DNA from: Oceanirhabdus seepicola
GTDB taxonomy: Bacteria; Bacillota; Clostridia; Clostridiales; Clostridiaceae
Direction: 5' to 3'
DNA: 64,000 nt
Assembly (NCBI RefSeq): GCF_023684385.1
Contig: NZ_JAGSOJ010000001.1
Location: 1,449,146 to 1,513,145, forward strand
Shown: positions 43,574 to 53,123 of the stretch, piece by piece
Layout: each line of letters starts with the position of its first letter
Numbering within the stretch: position 1 is the first letter of the stretch
Translations under genes and position numbers: made by a program
The notes under the pieces: generated by a model
Told to the model about the DNA's origin: nothing
The model's database searches: none
Seen by the model: only the letters and a program-made list of their open reading frames with translations

Positions 43574-45358
43574 TTATTTTTCCTCCTTAACAATTGCACT
43601 TACAGGACAAACCTGAGCACAAACTTCGCATCCTACACACATAGCTGAATCTATATTTGCTTTTTTAGCTTCTTTATCAAATGAAATTGCTGGACATCCA
43701 ACTTTTGTACATTTTTTACATCCAATACATTTTTCTTTATCAACTACACATTTTTCAACGAATGCACCTTTGAACTCTTCTTTATCTTCTTTAGAGAATT
43801 TTTTAAGAACACAAGGCCATCTTGTAATAATAACTGATGGTTCATCTAAAGCTAATGCCCAATCAAACGCCTCATTAACTTCTTGAAGATTGTTAGGATT
43901 TACCACTCTCACATGTTCAATACCACAAGCTCTAACTATTGGTTCAATTTCTACGATTTTAGTTTCTTTACCTTGAAGAGTATAACCTGTTCCTGGATTT
44001 TCTTGATGTCCAGTCATTCCTGTAATTCTATTATCTAAGATTACATTTATAGAATTACTCTTGTTATAAACAACATCTAGTAAAGAGTTAATTCCAGTAT
44101 GGAAGAATGTAGAGTCTCCAAGTACTGAGATTAATCTTTTTTGGTTATTTTCTCTCATGTTAAATACTTGTTGTGCTCCATGTCCAACACTTATACTTCC
44201 GCCCATACAGAAGTTCCAATCCATTGCGTTGTAAGGCTCTGCAAAACCTAATGTATAACACCCAATATCTCCTGAAATTACAACATTTTTTCTCTTACCA
44301 ACTTCATAGAAAAATCCTCTATGTGGGCAACCAGCACATAATGATGGAGGTCTAGCTACTATTTTACTTTCATCATACTCTATAGATGGCATTGTTTCAC
44401 CAAATACTGATTTTCTAATTACATCTGGAGTCATTTCTCCACAGAATGGGAAAACATCTTTTCCATGACATTCTATTCCCAATGTTTTAACAAACTCTTC
44501 GATGTATGGATCATTTTCTTCAATAATATATATTTTATCAACTTTTTCTGCAAACTCTTTAATTTTGTTTTCTGGAAGTGGGTTAGTAAATCCAAGTTTT
44601 AAATAAGATGCAGTATTTCCGAAAACTTCTTTTGCATATCCAAATGCGCCACCAGAAGCTATAATACCTATTTTAGTATTATTCCACTCAAAGAAGTTTA
44701 ATTCAGTACTATCAGAAAACTCTTTAAGTTTATTCATTCTTTCTTCAACCTTTAATCTTAACAATCTAGAGTGCCCTGGTACTGTCACGTATTTTTTAAC
44801 ATCTTTTTTATACTCTTTAAGTTCAACTTCTTTTCTGTCATAACACTCTACAATACCTTTTGAGTGACAAACTCTTGTTGTCATTCTAAATAGGATAGGA
44901 GTATCATATTCTTCACTTAATTCAAAAGCATCTTTCATCATATCTTTACATTCTTGGCTATCAGTTGGCTCAAACATTGGTATTTTAGCAAATTTAGCAT
45001 ATTGTCTATTGTCTTGCTCATTTTGAGATGAATGTTGACCAGGTTCATCCGCTGTAACTAAAATCATACCACCGTTAACTCCAGTATATGCAAATGTGAA
45101 TAATGGGTCTGCTGCAACATTTACCCCAACATGCTTCATAACAGCTAAAGTTCTCGCCCCAGCTAAAGATCCACCGATTGCTGCCTCTAATGCTACTTTT
45201 TCATTTGGTGCCCATTCAGCTAAAATATTATCCTTATAAAGAGCAACATTTTCTAATATCTCTGTACTTGGTGTTCCCGGATATGCTGATGCATATTTTA
45301 CACCTGCTTCATATGCTCCACGAGCAACCGCCTCATTACCTGTAAATAACTTTTTCAT
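43574..45358 (-). CDS. iorA: Indolepyruvate:ferredoxin oxidoreductase alpha subunit
   Basis: 594 residues. N-terminal pyrimidine-binding part (GNEAVARGAYEAGVKYASAYPGTPSTEI), TPP-binding centre (SGDIGCYTLGFAEPYNAMDW, GDSTFFHTGINSLLD, then NVILDNRITGMTGHQENP), and two C-terminal [4Fe-4S] motifs CIGCKKCTKVGCP and CVGCEVCAQVCP (about 545-590). LCAGCPHRGFFYEV is the family fingerprint. It is the catalytic subunit for oxidation of indolepyruvate and phenylpyruvate in amino-acid fermentation. Downstream of the -24/-12 promoter at 45488-45504. Confidence 0.97.
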   Translation of the reverse strand: MKKLFTGNEAVARGAYEAGVKYASAYPGTPSTEILENVALYKDNILAEWAPNEKVALEAAIGGSLAGARTLAVMKHVGVNVAADPLFTFAYTGVNGGMILVTADEPGQHSSQNEQDNRQYAKFAKIPMFEPTDSQECKDMMKDAFELSEEYDTPILFRMTTRVCHSKGIVECYDRKEVELKEYKKDVKKYVTVPGHSRLLRLKVEERMNKLKEFSDSTELNFFEWNNTKIGIIASGGAFGYAKEVFGNTASYLKLGFTNPLPENKIKEFAEKVDKIYIIEENDPYIEEFVKTLGIECHGKDVFPFCGEMTPDVIRKSVFGETMPSIEYDESKIVARPPSLCAGCPHRGFFYEVGKRKNVVISGDIGCYTLGFAEPYNAMDWNFCMGGSISVGHGAQQVFNMRENNQKRLISVLGDSTFFHTGINSLLDVVYNKSNSINVILDNRITGMTGHQENPGTGYTLQGKETKIVEIEPIVRACGIEHVRVVNPNNLQEVNEAFDWALALDEPSVIITRWPCVLKKFSKEDKEEFKGAFVEKCVVDKEKCIGCKKCTKVGCPAISFDKEAKKANIDSAMCVGCEVCAQVCPVSAIVKEEK

Positions 45359-45487
45359 ATTTTCACTCCTTAATTTATTATCTATTTAGAATAGTTTGAA
45401 AAATACATCTATGATAATTCTTATTTTGTTACTGATGCTTATAAACCTAATGTCTTACCTAAAATATAACCTACCCTTATATTATTA

Positions 45488-45504
45488 AGCAAATTCCATG
45501 CCAA
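45488..45504 (-). promoter_or_regulatory. Sigma-54 promoter of iorAB
   Basis: On the minus strand TTGGCAT-GGAAT-TTGCT, an exact -24/-12 match, with transcription expected from about 45477, leaving a leader of about 120 bases before the iorA ATG. Same form as the cdsB promoter. Confidence 0.9.
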
Positions 45505-45561
45505 AATGATTATTATACCTAAACCCTTGAAATACGCGAATTTAGAATTCATAAATGCATC

Positions 45562-45605
45562 AAAGGGTTAAACGGTATGCACCCATTCAACCCTTTTAAC
45601 CCTTT
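45562..45605 (-). terminator. Hairpin after EBP gene, upstream of iorAB
   Basis: Perfect arms AAAGGGTTAAA / TTTAACCCTTT with a 22-base loop that holds more AGGGTT words. It overlaps the stop codon of the enhancer-binding protein gene. It may be its terminator; because AAGGGTT occurs several times here and at 45523, it may also form activator sites for iorAB. Confidence 0.55.
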
Positions 45606-47658
45606 AACTATTATCTATCACTTTAAGAATTTCTTTACCATACTCTGTGATGACACTTCCTAATCGCCCTTTACTTATCTTCACTAGACCATTTTTATTT
45701 AGATTAATTAAAATTTTTCTTATTTCTTGTTCACCAAGAAGCAGATCTACTTCCTTGGTCTTTTCATAAATGCTTCTTCTACCTACTCTAACTTTTTTCT
45801 CATAACTTTCATTAAGAACTTTAAGCACAAAAATATATTTCTCTAAGTCCTCTCCAATACTCTCTAAAAAATCCTCTTCTGCTTTACTATTCTCTCTTTT
45901 CAACTCTTCTTCATTTTTATTATTAAAAATAATATCATTAGCCGTTATTGTATCCTCGTTAATATTGCACGAGTACTCTACAAAGTTCACTATTTCCCTA
46001 ACATTACCATTCCACTTATAACTCACCAATACTTTTTTAGCTTCATCGCTTAGTAAAAAATCCCCTCCCAAGCTTTTTTTATAATACTCAATTAAAGGAA
46101 GTATGTCTTCTCTCCTGTTTCTAATAGGAGGAATGTGCAAAGGAAGAACATTAAGTCTATAATATAAATCTTCTCTAAACCTCTTTTTAGCAATTTGCTC
46201 TTCAAGTTTCCTATTAGTTGCTGCTATAACTCTTATATCAACAGAAATAATCTTATCACTACCTAATCTCATTATTTCTTTTTCTTGAAGAACTCTCAAT
46301 AGTTTAGTTTGCAGGATGTAAGGCATTTCTCCTATTTCATCAAGAAAAATAGTTCCCTTATGGGCTAGTTCAAACAATCCCATTTTTCCGCCTTTTCTTG
46401 ATCCCGTAAAAGCCCCATCTTCATATCCAAAAAGTTCACTTTCAAGGATATTAGCTGGTAACGCTCCACAATTTACTGCTACAAACTGATAATTTTTTCT
46501 AGGTGACTCATTATGAATCGCCTGTGCAAAAATCTCCTTACCTGTACCAGTTTCTCCTGTAATTAAAATAGATGCTTTTGACATAGACATTCTCTTTGCA
46601 ATTTTCTTACACTCGAGCATGCACTGACTATCCCCTATAAGATTATCAAAGGTATATTTAGCCTTATGCCCCTTTCCTATAAGTTTTTTTCTTATTTTAT
46701 GCTGCCTATTCTCAACTTCATGGAATTCCTTCAAAATAATAATTGCCCCATAAAATCTTCCTGAATGAATAACTGGTTCAATTGAAAAAATTATATCCTT
46801 ATCGTGTATTTTTGCAACTTCATTTTTAACAGTATTTTTATATACAAAAGCCTCTTCAATTAATTTTCCTGGCAAGTAATCCTTAGCTTTCATCTTTAAA
46901 AGTTCTTCTCTGGTAGTATTCATTATTCTGCAGGCATTGTTATTGCAAAGTTTAAGATCCCCATCTTTTCCTAATTCAATAATTCCATCTTCATTAGAAT
47001 CTAAAAGTACTTTAACCTTACTCTGATAACTATTCATTTTATTAATTATATATTTCAATCCTTCTTTAGTAGTCGCTAGACTTTTATTAGTATTATATAA
47101 ATTAATATTTTCAGTAATATAATCAAGGTCAAGTTTCATTGACATTTCAACTATTGTATCAACATCTAAATATCCTGGTCCTAAATTTATGAATTTCTGC
47201 TCATGTCCATATTTCTTTTCCTTATAGCTGTCTTCCAATACAATATATATTTTTCTTTCATTCTCAGAACTAATGTTAGATATAGGTGCAATATTTACCT
47301 TATTACAATTAAGCATATGATGGAATTCACGGCTTATTTCACTAGCAATACTAAAGTCTTTATGATATGAATATACTGGGCCATGCACTTTAACCTGTTT
47401 TAATCTTTCTTTACTATCCAAGGTAATAGTTTTATTCATTTTAATAGCATTCTCATGTCCATGAAAATAATTCCTCATGCTCTTGTATAATGAAAACGAA
47501 GGGTATAATAATATATCCACACTAACTTTTTTCTCTACTTCATCCCCTTGAACAATTTTTATTATATCTATGGCATCATTAAAGATACTTTTTAATTGAT
47601 TATATATTGGCGCAATTTCTTGTTCAGAGTAATCAATAATTGCAACTTTTTTCTTCAT
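45604..47658 (-). CDS. Sigma-54 enhancer-binding protein with winged-helix-like C-terminus
   Basis: 684 residues. An unassigned N-terminal domain (1-205; KVAIIDYSEQEIAPIYNQL, KVHGPVYSYHK) is followed by a PAS domain (210-320) and AAA+ ATPase: Walker A GETGTGKE (368-375), sigma-54 contact loop GAFTGS (415-420, normally GAFTGA), Walker B FLDEIGEM. The C-terminus lacks the usual Fis-type helix; instead about 85 residues (GRRSIYEKTKEVDLLLGEQEIRKI.., NKNGLVKISKGRLGSVITEYG) look like a winged helix. Most likely activates the sigma-54 promoter of iorAB immediately downstream, in response to an aromatic amino acid or its keto acid (inference). Confidence 0.9.
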   Translation of the reverse strand: MKKKVAIIDYSEQEIAPIYNQLKSIFNDAIDIIKIVQGDEVEKKVSVDILLYPSFSLYKSMRNYFHGHENAIKMNKTITLDSKERLKQVKVHGPVYSYHKDFSIASEISREFHHMLNCNKVNIAPISNISSENERKIYIVLEDSYKEKKYGHEQKFINLGPGYLDVDTIVEMSMKLDLDYITENINLYNTNKSLATTKEGLKYIINKMNSYQSKVKVLLDSNEDGIIELGKDGDLKLCNNNACRIMNTTREELLKMKAKDYLPGKLIEEAFVYKNTVKNEVAKIHDKDIIFSIEPVIHSGRFYGAIIILKEFHEVENRQHKIRKKLIGKGHKAKYTFDNLIGDSQCMLECKKIAKRMSMSKASILITGETGTGKEIFAQAIHNESPRKNYQFVAVNCGALPANILESELFGYEDGAFTGSRKGGKMGLFELAHKGTIFLDEIGEMPYILQTKLLRVLQEKEIMRLGSDKIISVDIRVIAATNRKLEEQIAKKRFREDLYYRLNVLPLHIPPIRNRREDILPLIEYYKKSLGGDFLLSDEAKKVLVSYKWNGNVREIVNFVEYSCNINEDTITANDIIFNNKNEEELKRENSKAEEDFLESIGEDLEKYIFVLKVLNESYEKKVRVGRRSIYEKTKEVDLLLGEQEIRKILINLNKNGLVKISKGRLGSVITEYGKEILKVIDNS

Positions 47659-47750
47659 AGGCCCCCCCTTTAATTTTATCTAGTCCACTGTTAATTGTTC
47701 ATTAATTACTAATGTAATTAATATCTATACTATGATATTTATTATATCAT

Positions 47751-47852
47751 CTATAGAAATTCCATAGTATAACTTAATTTATACATATCTCAAAATCGCA
47801 GACACCTCAGACCTGTATGTATAAGTTTAGTTTTATACTGGAATCTCTATAG
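47751..47852. repeat. Interspersed palindromic repeat, family B, copy 1
   Basis: 102 bases bounded by CTATAGAAATTCCA and TGGAATCTCTATAG, with TTTATACATAT and TGTATGTATAA inside. Same ends occur at 54285-54416. No coding potential. The rest of the gene-free stretch 47659-48025 is A+T-rich promoter-type DNA plus a partial extra CTATAGAAATCCCATATAG at 47930. Confidence 0.75.
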
Positions 47853-47976
47853 TATTTTTTAAAAACACATATATTTCTATTCGAAAATATCAACAGTAAA
47901 TTACTAGATTAGAGAAATCTATAGAAATCCCATATAGAAACCTTATATAGAAACTTAAAAGAATATAAAATAAACC

Positions 47977-48013
47977 AGAGTGAAAACGATACTTAGGTAT
48001 TGTTTTCACTCTG
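47977..48013 (-). terminator. Terminator of bgl-surE operon
   Basis: AGAGTGAAAAC-G-ATAC / GTAT-T-GTTTTCACTCT stem, 13 bases after the stop of the 48-residue gene. Confidence 0.85.
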
Positions 48014-48025
48014 ATTTTGTTTTAA

Positions 48026-48172
48026 TTATTTATATTGTGGAAGGAATTCAATGTTTTCTTTGATAATATCTTCTAAAACTTTTTGCATTCTTACTGAATC
48101 TCCAATTAACGAATTAATAGTTAGTGTTATTAATTCAGTATTATAATTTCCTCTTTCATCATAATCTCCCAT
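48026..48172 (-). CDS. 48-residue soluble protein
   Basis: ATG at 48172, 10 bases after the SurE-lipoprotein stop; stop at 48026, then a terminator. The product begins MGDYDERGNYNTELITLTIN, is acidic, and its second half (VRMQKVLEDIIKENIEF) should be helical. Codon use is coding-like and the place between the SurE gene and its terminator supports translation, although no strong ribosome site is visible (AGAAATA only). Family not recognised. Confidence 0.6.
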   Translation of the reverse strand: MGDYDERGNYNTELITLTINSLIGDSVRMQKVLEDIIKENIEFLPQYK

Positions 48173-48181
48173 TATTTCTGA

Positions 48182-49159
48182 TTAAGGTTGAATGTCCTTT
48201 AAAACTTCTTTCATATAATCTTCTTTTTCTTGCTCTGCGTTCCAATTTCCATCAATGACAGTAATAGTAACAAATCCTCTATTTGCTTCTGTTAAATCAG
48301 TTACAACTTCAGGATTTTTAATTTGACCCATGAATTTATCCATATCCATAGAGTTGTAAATCCCACCTTTTTCTTCATCGTAAGCGTAGTTTTGGAAATC
48401 TGTATAAACTTCTTCATTTTCAATGAATTTTACACCTTGAACTTCTTCAGCTGGTACAGCTGGATAGTTATAACTTAAACCTGTTCCAAGAGGCATTAAC
48501 ATATTTCCTGCTTTCCATTCTTCATTAAGCTCATTTACCATATTAACTGCGAAATCAACAGCAGGAATCATGAACCCTTCAAGATTTTCATCATTTAGTA
48601 TATTAAGACTTGCAGCTATAGCTGGATAACCATGTCTAACAGCTCTTGCAGCTCCACCAACTGTTCCTGAGTTAAATTGTACTTCCCCAAAATTTGGTCC
48701 ATCATTTACACCTGAAATTACTAAGTCTGGTTTTTCAGGCATTACAACGTGAACTGCAGCTTTGAAGCAATCTGAAGGAGTACCTTCAAATGCATATTTT
48801 TTATCTCCATACTCTACTAATTCATGAGCTTCTTTGTTCCATAGTATAGAAGTTCCTGTACCACTTTGGTTAGTAAGAGGCGCAACCATCCACGCTTCAT
48901 AACCTACTTCTGTTAACTTGTCAAATAACATTTGGATACCCATTCCATCATGTCCATCATCATTGATAAGTAAAATACGCATTGGTCTGTTCTCACGTTC
49001 TTCAGCCGAAACACCATTATCTACTAACTCCACTTTTTGAGCCATAACTTTTTCATCTGATTGTGCTTTCTCCGTAGTTTCTGAACACCCTGTTAGTGTT
49101 AATGCAGTTGCCATAGAAATAGCTGTTAAAATAGACGCCAATTTTAATCTTTTATTCAT
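48182..49159 (-). CDS. SurE-like nucleotidase, exported lipoprotein
   Basis: 325 residues. N-terminal signal with lipobox LTLTGC, then a SurE domain from about 60: MRILLINDDGHDGMGIQML with the metal-binding DD, VVAPLTNQSGTGTSI-type VAPLTNQSGTGTS, GTPSDCFKAAVH and VISGVNDGPNFGEVQFNSGTVGGAARAV in sequence. SurE enzymes are normally cytoplasmic 5'/3'-nucleotidases; a lipid-anchored one acts outside, perhaps to salvage nucleotides or phosphate. 52 bases after the GH1 gene, same operon. Start ATG after AGGGGGAG. Confidence 0.88.
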   Translation of the reverse strand: MNKRLKLASILTAISMATALTLTGCSETTEKAQSDEKVMAQKVELVDNGVSAEERENRPMRILLINDDGHDGMGIQMLFDKLTEVGYEAWMVAPLTNQSGTGTSILWNKEAHELVEYGDKKYAFEGTPSDCFKAAVHVVMPEKPDLVISGVNDGPNFGEVQFNSGTVGGAARAVRHGYPAIAASLNILNDENLEGFMIPAVDFAVNMVNELNEEWKAGNMLMPLGTGLSYNYPAVPAEEVQGVKFIENEEVYTDFQNYAYDEEKGGIYNSMDMDKFMGQIKNPEVVTDLTEANRGFVTITVIDGNWNAEQEKEDYMKEVLKDIQP

Positions 49160-49211
49160 AATTTTCTCCCCCTAAAATTTTACTTTGTTAAGTTCTATAA
49201 TGAAGATAGAA

Positions 49212-50651
<1,440 letters not shown>

Positions 50652-50674
50652 CTATATGTTAGTGTTATTTTAAT

Positions 50675-51526
50675 TTAAGCTTTAATTTTTAAAAAGAATT
50701 CATCAATAGCATGAGCAACTCCATCATCATCATTTGTTTTTGTAACAAACTTTGCTTTATTTTGAATTTCTAATGGAGCATTTCCCATAGCAATACCAAG
50801 CCCAACATAATCGATCATTTCTAAATCATTAAAGCTATCTCCTATTGCTATTACTTCTTTTTTATCAAATCCTAATTCACTAGTTAGAATTTCAAGACCA
50901 CTAGCTTTGGATATATTTAGAGATAATATCTCCATTCCATAACCTGAATTTGTTATTCTGATTTTATCCTTGAATTTCTCTTCTAACTCAAGTCTCCCTT
51001 CATTTATTTGTTCATGATTACCATCAACAAAAATTTTGAATGGCTTTGTCTTATTATTTTTAATATATTGAATTATCTTATCGTTTGACATTCTTCTATA
51101 CTTTGATTTTTCTGCCAACAAAGTCTTGAATGAATGTATATTAAAGAAACGTAAGAACATCCTCCAACCCAAATAATTAAAGTTTCCAAAAGAACTTGAC
51201 TCATGTAAAATCATAAAGTTCAGATTATATTGAAGCAAAACTTCTACAATTTCTATAATAATCTCATTCTCTATTCTTTTTTCAAATAGTGGTTTATCAT
51301 CTAAATGATTTATAATATAGGCTCCATCGTTAGTAATAATAGGCAGTTCAAGATTCAAATGCTTAGCCACCAATTTTGCACTTGGATAGTTTCTTCCTGT
51401 TGCCAAGGTTACTAACAAACCTTTTTTTCTTGCTTCTTGAATAATTTTTCTTGTATTCTTTGTAATACGATTATCAGATGTATATAATGTACCATCTAAA
51501 TCTAATGCTAAAAGTTTATATTCCAA
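50675..51526 (-). CDS. Cof-type HAD phosphatase
   Basis: 283 residues, type IIB HAD hydrolase. Motif I LLALDLDGTLYTSD, motif II VTLATGRNY, Lys in ISKASGLEIL, and motif IV VIAIGDSFNDLEMIDYVGLGIAMGNAP. Members dephosphorylate sugar phosphates, so it may relieve sugar-phosphate stress from beta-glucoside uptake. Starts with TTG at 51526 after GGGGAG. First gene of the operon HAD-bglA-surE-48aa, directly after the second antiterminator unit. Confidence 0.92.
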   Translation of the reverse strand: MEYKLLALDLDGTLYTSDNRITKNTRKIIQEARKKGLLVTLATGRNYPSAKLVAKHLNLELPIITNDGAYIINHLDDKPLFEKRIENEIIIEIVEVLLQYNLNFMILHESSSFGNFNYLGWRMFLRFFNIHSFKTLLAEKSKYRRMSNDKIIQYIKNNKTKPFKIFVDGNHEQINEGRLELEEKFKDKIRITNSGYGMEILSLNISKASGLEILTSELGFDKKEVIAIGDSFNDLEMIDYVGLGIAMGNAPLEIQNKAKFVTKTNDDDGVAHAIDEFFLKIKA

Positions 51527-51597
51527 ACCTTACACTCCCCTATGACAACTTCTTATTTGTCTTTAATTTACTGATTAAATCACCCCTTTCAAAAAAT

Positions 51598-51678
51598 AAA
51601 ACCTAAACTAATCATGAAAATACATTTCTGCCTTTTCATAATCAATTTAGGTTTTGCCTGCTCTACCAGTAACAATCC
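51598..51678 (-). promoter_or_regulatory. LicT/BglG-type antiterminator site with terminator (proximal)
   Basis: On the minus strand GGATTGTTACTGGTAGAGCA followed by GGCAAAACCT (51678-51649), a close match to the ribonucleic antiterminator (RAT) of the BglG/SacY family, overlapping a terminator whose arms are AAAACCTAAA and TTTAGGTTTT (51656-51598) before TTTTTTG. The two folds exclude each other. It stands 72 bases before the HAD gene. Confidence 0.92.
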
Positions 51679-51752
51679 TGTTATTATTTGAAACCTTTTA
51701 ATATTCATAAAGGTCTCTTTTCATTTCACTAAAAACGGAATAAAATCAAAAA

Positions 51753-51809
51753 AGGCAAAACCATAACATAAAATGTTATAGGTTTTGCCTGCATTATCAG
51801 TAACAATCC
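51753..51809 (-). promoter_or_regulatory. LicT/BglG-type antiterminator site with terminator (distal)
   Basis: GGATTGTTACTGATAATGCA plus GGCAAAACCT (51809-51780) overlapping a perfect terminator AGGCAAAACCTATAACAT / ATGTTATGGTTTTGCCT (51790-51753) and TTTTTTG. Only about 75 bases separate it from the next RAT and no antiterminator gene lies between, unlike licT operons. Confidence 0.92.
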
Positions 51810-52057
51810 TAATAGTATAGATTCTTTTAACTTTATTTTATCATGAGCTTTTTTTATCGTCAACCACAATTTAAATTATGGATTTTTTCCCGTATATCGG
51901 ATATACCTAGAATAAATTTTCAATTCAATTATATATGAAGAATATTTTATAAAAGATAGATTAAAATAAATACATAATAAGTTTAATATTATTGGAGGTT
52001 TTATTCTTGCCTGAGATTTGACTTGTTTTGGAATAAGTGAAGAAACAAAGTAACATT

Positions 52058-52100
52058 AAAGACCCATTAAGCAAATTTTTTATTTGTTTGATGGGTCTTT
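52058..52100 (-). terminator. Terminator overlapping the end of the MerR gene
   Basis: Arms AAAGACCCAT / ATGGGTCTTT; the upstream arm encodes the last residues KDPSNK. Region 51810-52057 otherwise holds the promoter of the bgl operon and an orphan GGAGG at 51996. Confidence 0.8.
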
Positions 52101-52904
52101 AAGTAAGATCTGTATTTCCCCTTTTGTTTTATTAGGTTCCTCATGGGTTAATGATTTAAAAGACTCTGAGTAGATAATATCCCCTCCTACTTTATATCCT
52201 TTTTCCTCCATCCAAGAAAGTACCCTTTTTATCTCTTTATCTATATCTTTTATATATCCCTCTACCTTTAAGCAAGCATAACTTCCTGCACATAAATTTT
52301 TACTATCGTTAATTTCATAATTTTTAGAAACTGTAAAAAAATAGCATGAATATCTATTATATTCTTCTGAAATTTTACTGTTTTTATCAAATATAAATCC
52401 AAACTCAACAAAGGGAATTTGATCATCAATGGCCTTTCTCAATATTTCTGAACCTGAAGCCAGTATATCTGAAAAATTATCTAAACTCTCTCCACTATCT
52501 TTAATCTTAATGATTTTTCTTTTCTCTAACTCTTTTATCTTAATTCCATCATAGGTTGAATTTTCATTATTCAATTTTTTCTTTATAAGTCTAATATTTT
52601 CTTTTGAAAACATTACCCTTTGTAATTCTTGATTAAGTTTCTCATCTGCCTCATCTAATATATTCCCAATATTTTCAGGATTCTTATCTTTAAAAATCCT
52701 CTTTATATCACAACTTTCAAGACCAATATTTTTCCAAAGCAATATTTCAATAAGTTTTGCTAGTTCTTCATCTCCATATACTCTATACCCATTTTCCTTA
52801 ATAAAGGCTGGCTGAAGCAAATCAATTTTATCGTAGTACTGAAGTGTTCTTTTGGTTATATTGAACATTTTTGCAATTTCGCTAATTAAATATTCTCTTT
52901 TCAC
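52080..52904 (-). CDS. MerR-family regulator with effector-binding domain
   Basis: 274 residues. N-terminal winged helix YLISEIAKMFNITKRTLQYYDKIDLLQP (2-29) and VYGDEELAKLIEILLWKN, then a coiled-coil dimer helix, and a C-terminal part (150-270) resembling the GyrI/BmrR effector-binding fold (GSYACLKVEGYIKDIDKEIKRVLSWMEEKGYKVGGD in segments). So it probably senses a hydrophobic or drug-like ligand. GTG start at 52904 with GAGGAG upstream. Divergent from the Ldh_2 dehydrogenase gene. Confidence 0.9.
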   Translation of the reverse strand: MKREYLISEIAKMFNITKRTLQYYDKIDLLQPAFIKENGYRVYGDEELAKLIEILLWKNIGLESCDIKRIFKDKNPENIGNILDEADEKLNQELQRVMFSKENIRLIKKKLNNENSTYDGIKIKELEKRKIIKIKDSGESLDNFSDILASGSEILRKAIDDQIPFVEFGFIFDKNSKISEEYNRYSCYFFTVSKNYEINDSKNLCAGSYACLKVEGYIKDIDKEIKRVLSWMEEKGYKVGGDIIYSESFKSLTHEEPNKTKGEIQILLKDPSNK

Positions 52905-52976
52905 CTTTTCACGCTCCTCTTAAGGAAAATTTATTATTGACCATTACGTACGTTATTGTTTTAAGCTATTACTAGA

Positions 52977-53042
52977 ACCAAGCTTAAAGGAAGTAAACTT
53001 GGGCTTTTTTATTAGATATATAAGTTAATTTTTTAACTTATT
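52977..53042 (+). promoter_or_regulatory. Hairpins in leader of Ldh_2 gene
   Basis: CCAAG...CTTGG stem (52979-53001) followed by GCTTTTTTATT looks like a plus-strand terminator, and a perfect ATAAGTTAA / TTAACTTAT hairpin follows. Both are 80-130 bases before the start at 53124, so this may be an attenuator or an operator region shared with the divergent merR gene. Confidence 0.45.
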
Positions 53043-53123
53043 ATTCTCTTATTAAGTAAGTTTAATTTTACTGCATAATAAAAAAACAATCAAATCAAGA
53101 GATTTTATATGGAGGTAATAAAA

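Noticed and set aside
45562..45605. Hairpin as a certain enhancer site for iorAB
   Set aside because: It overlaps the stop codon of the upstream gene and is equally explained as its terminator, so it is listed only as a possibility.
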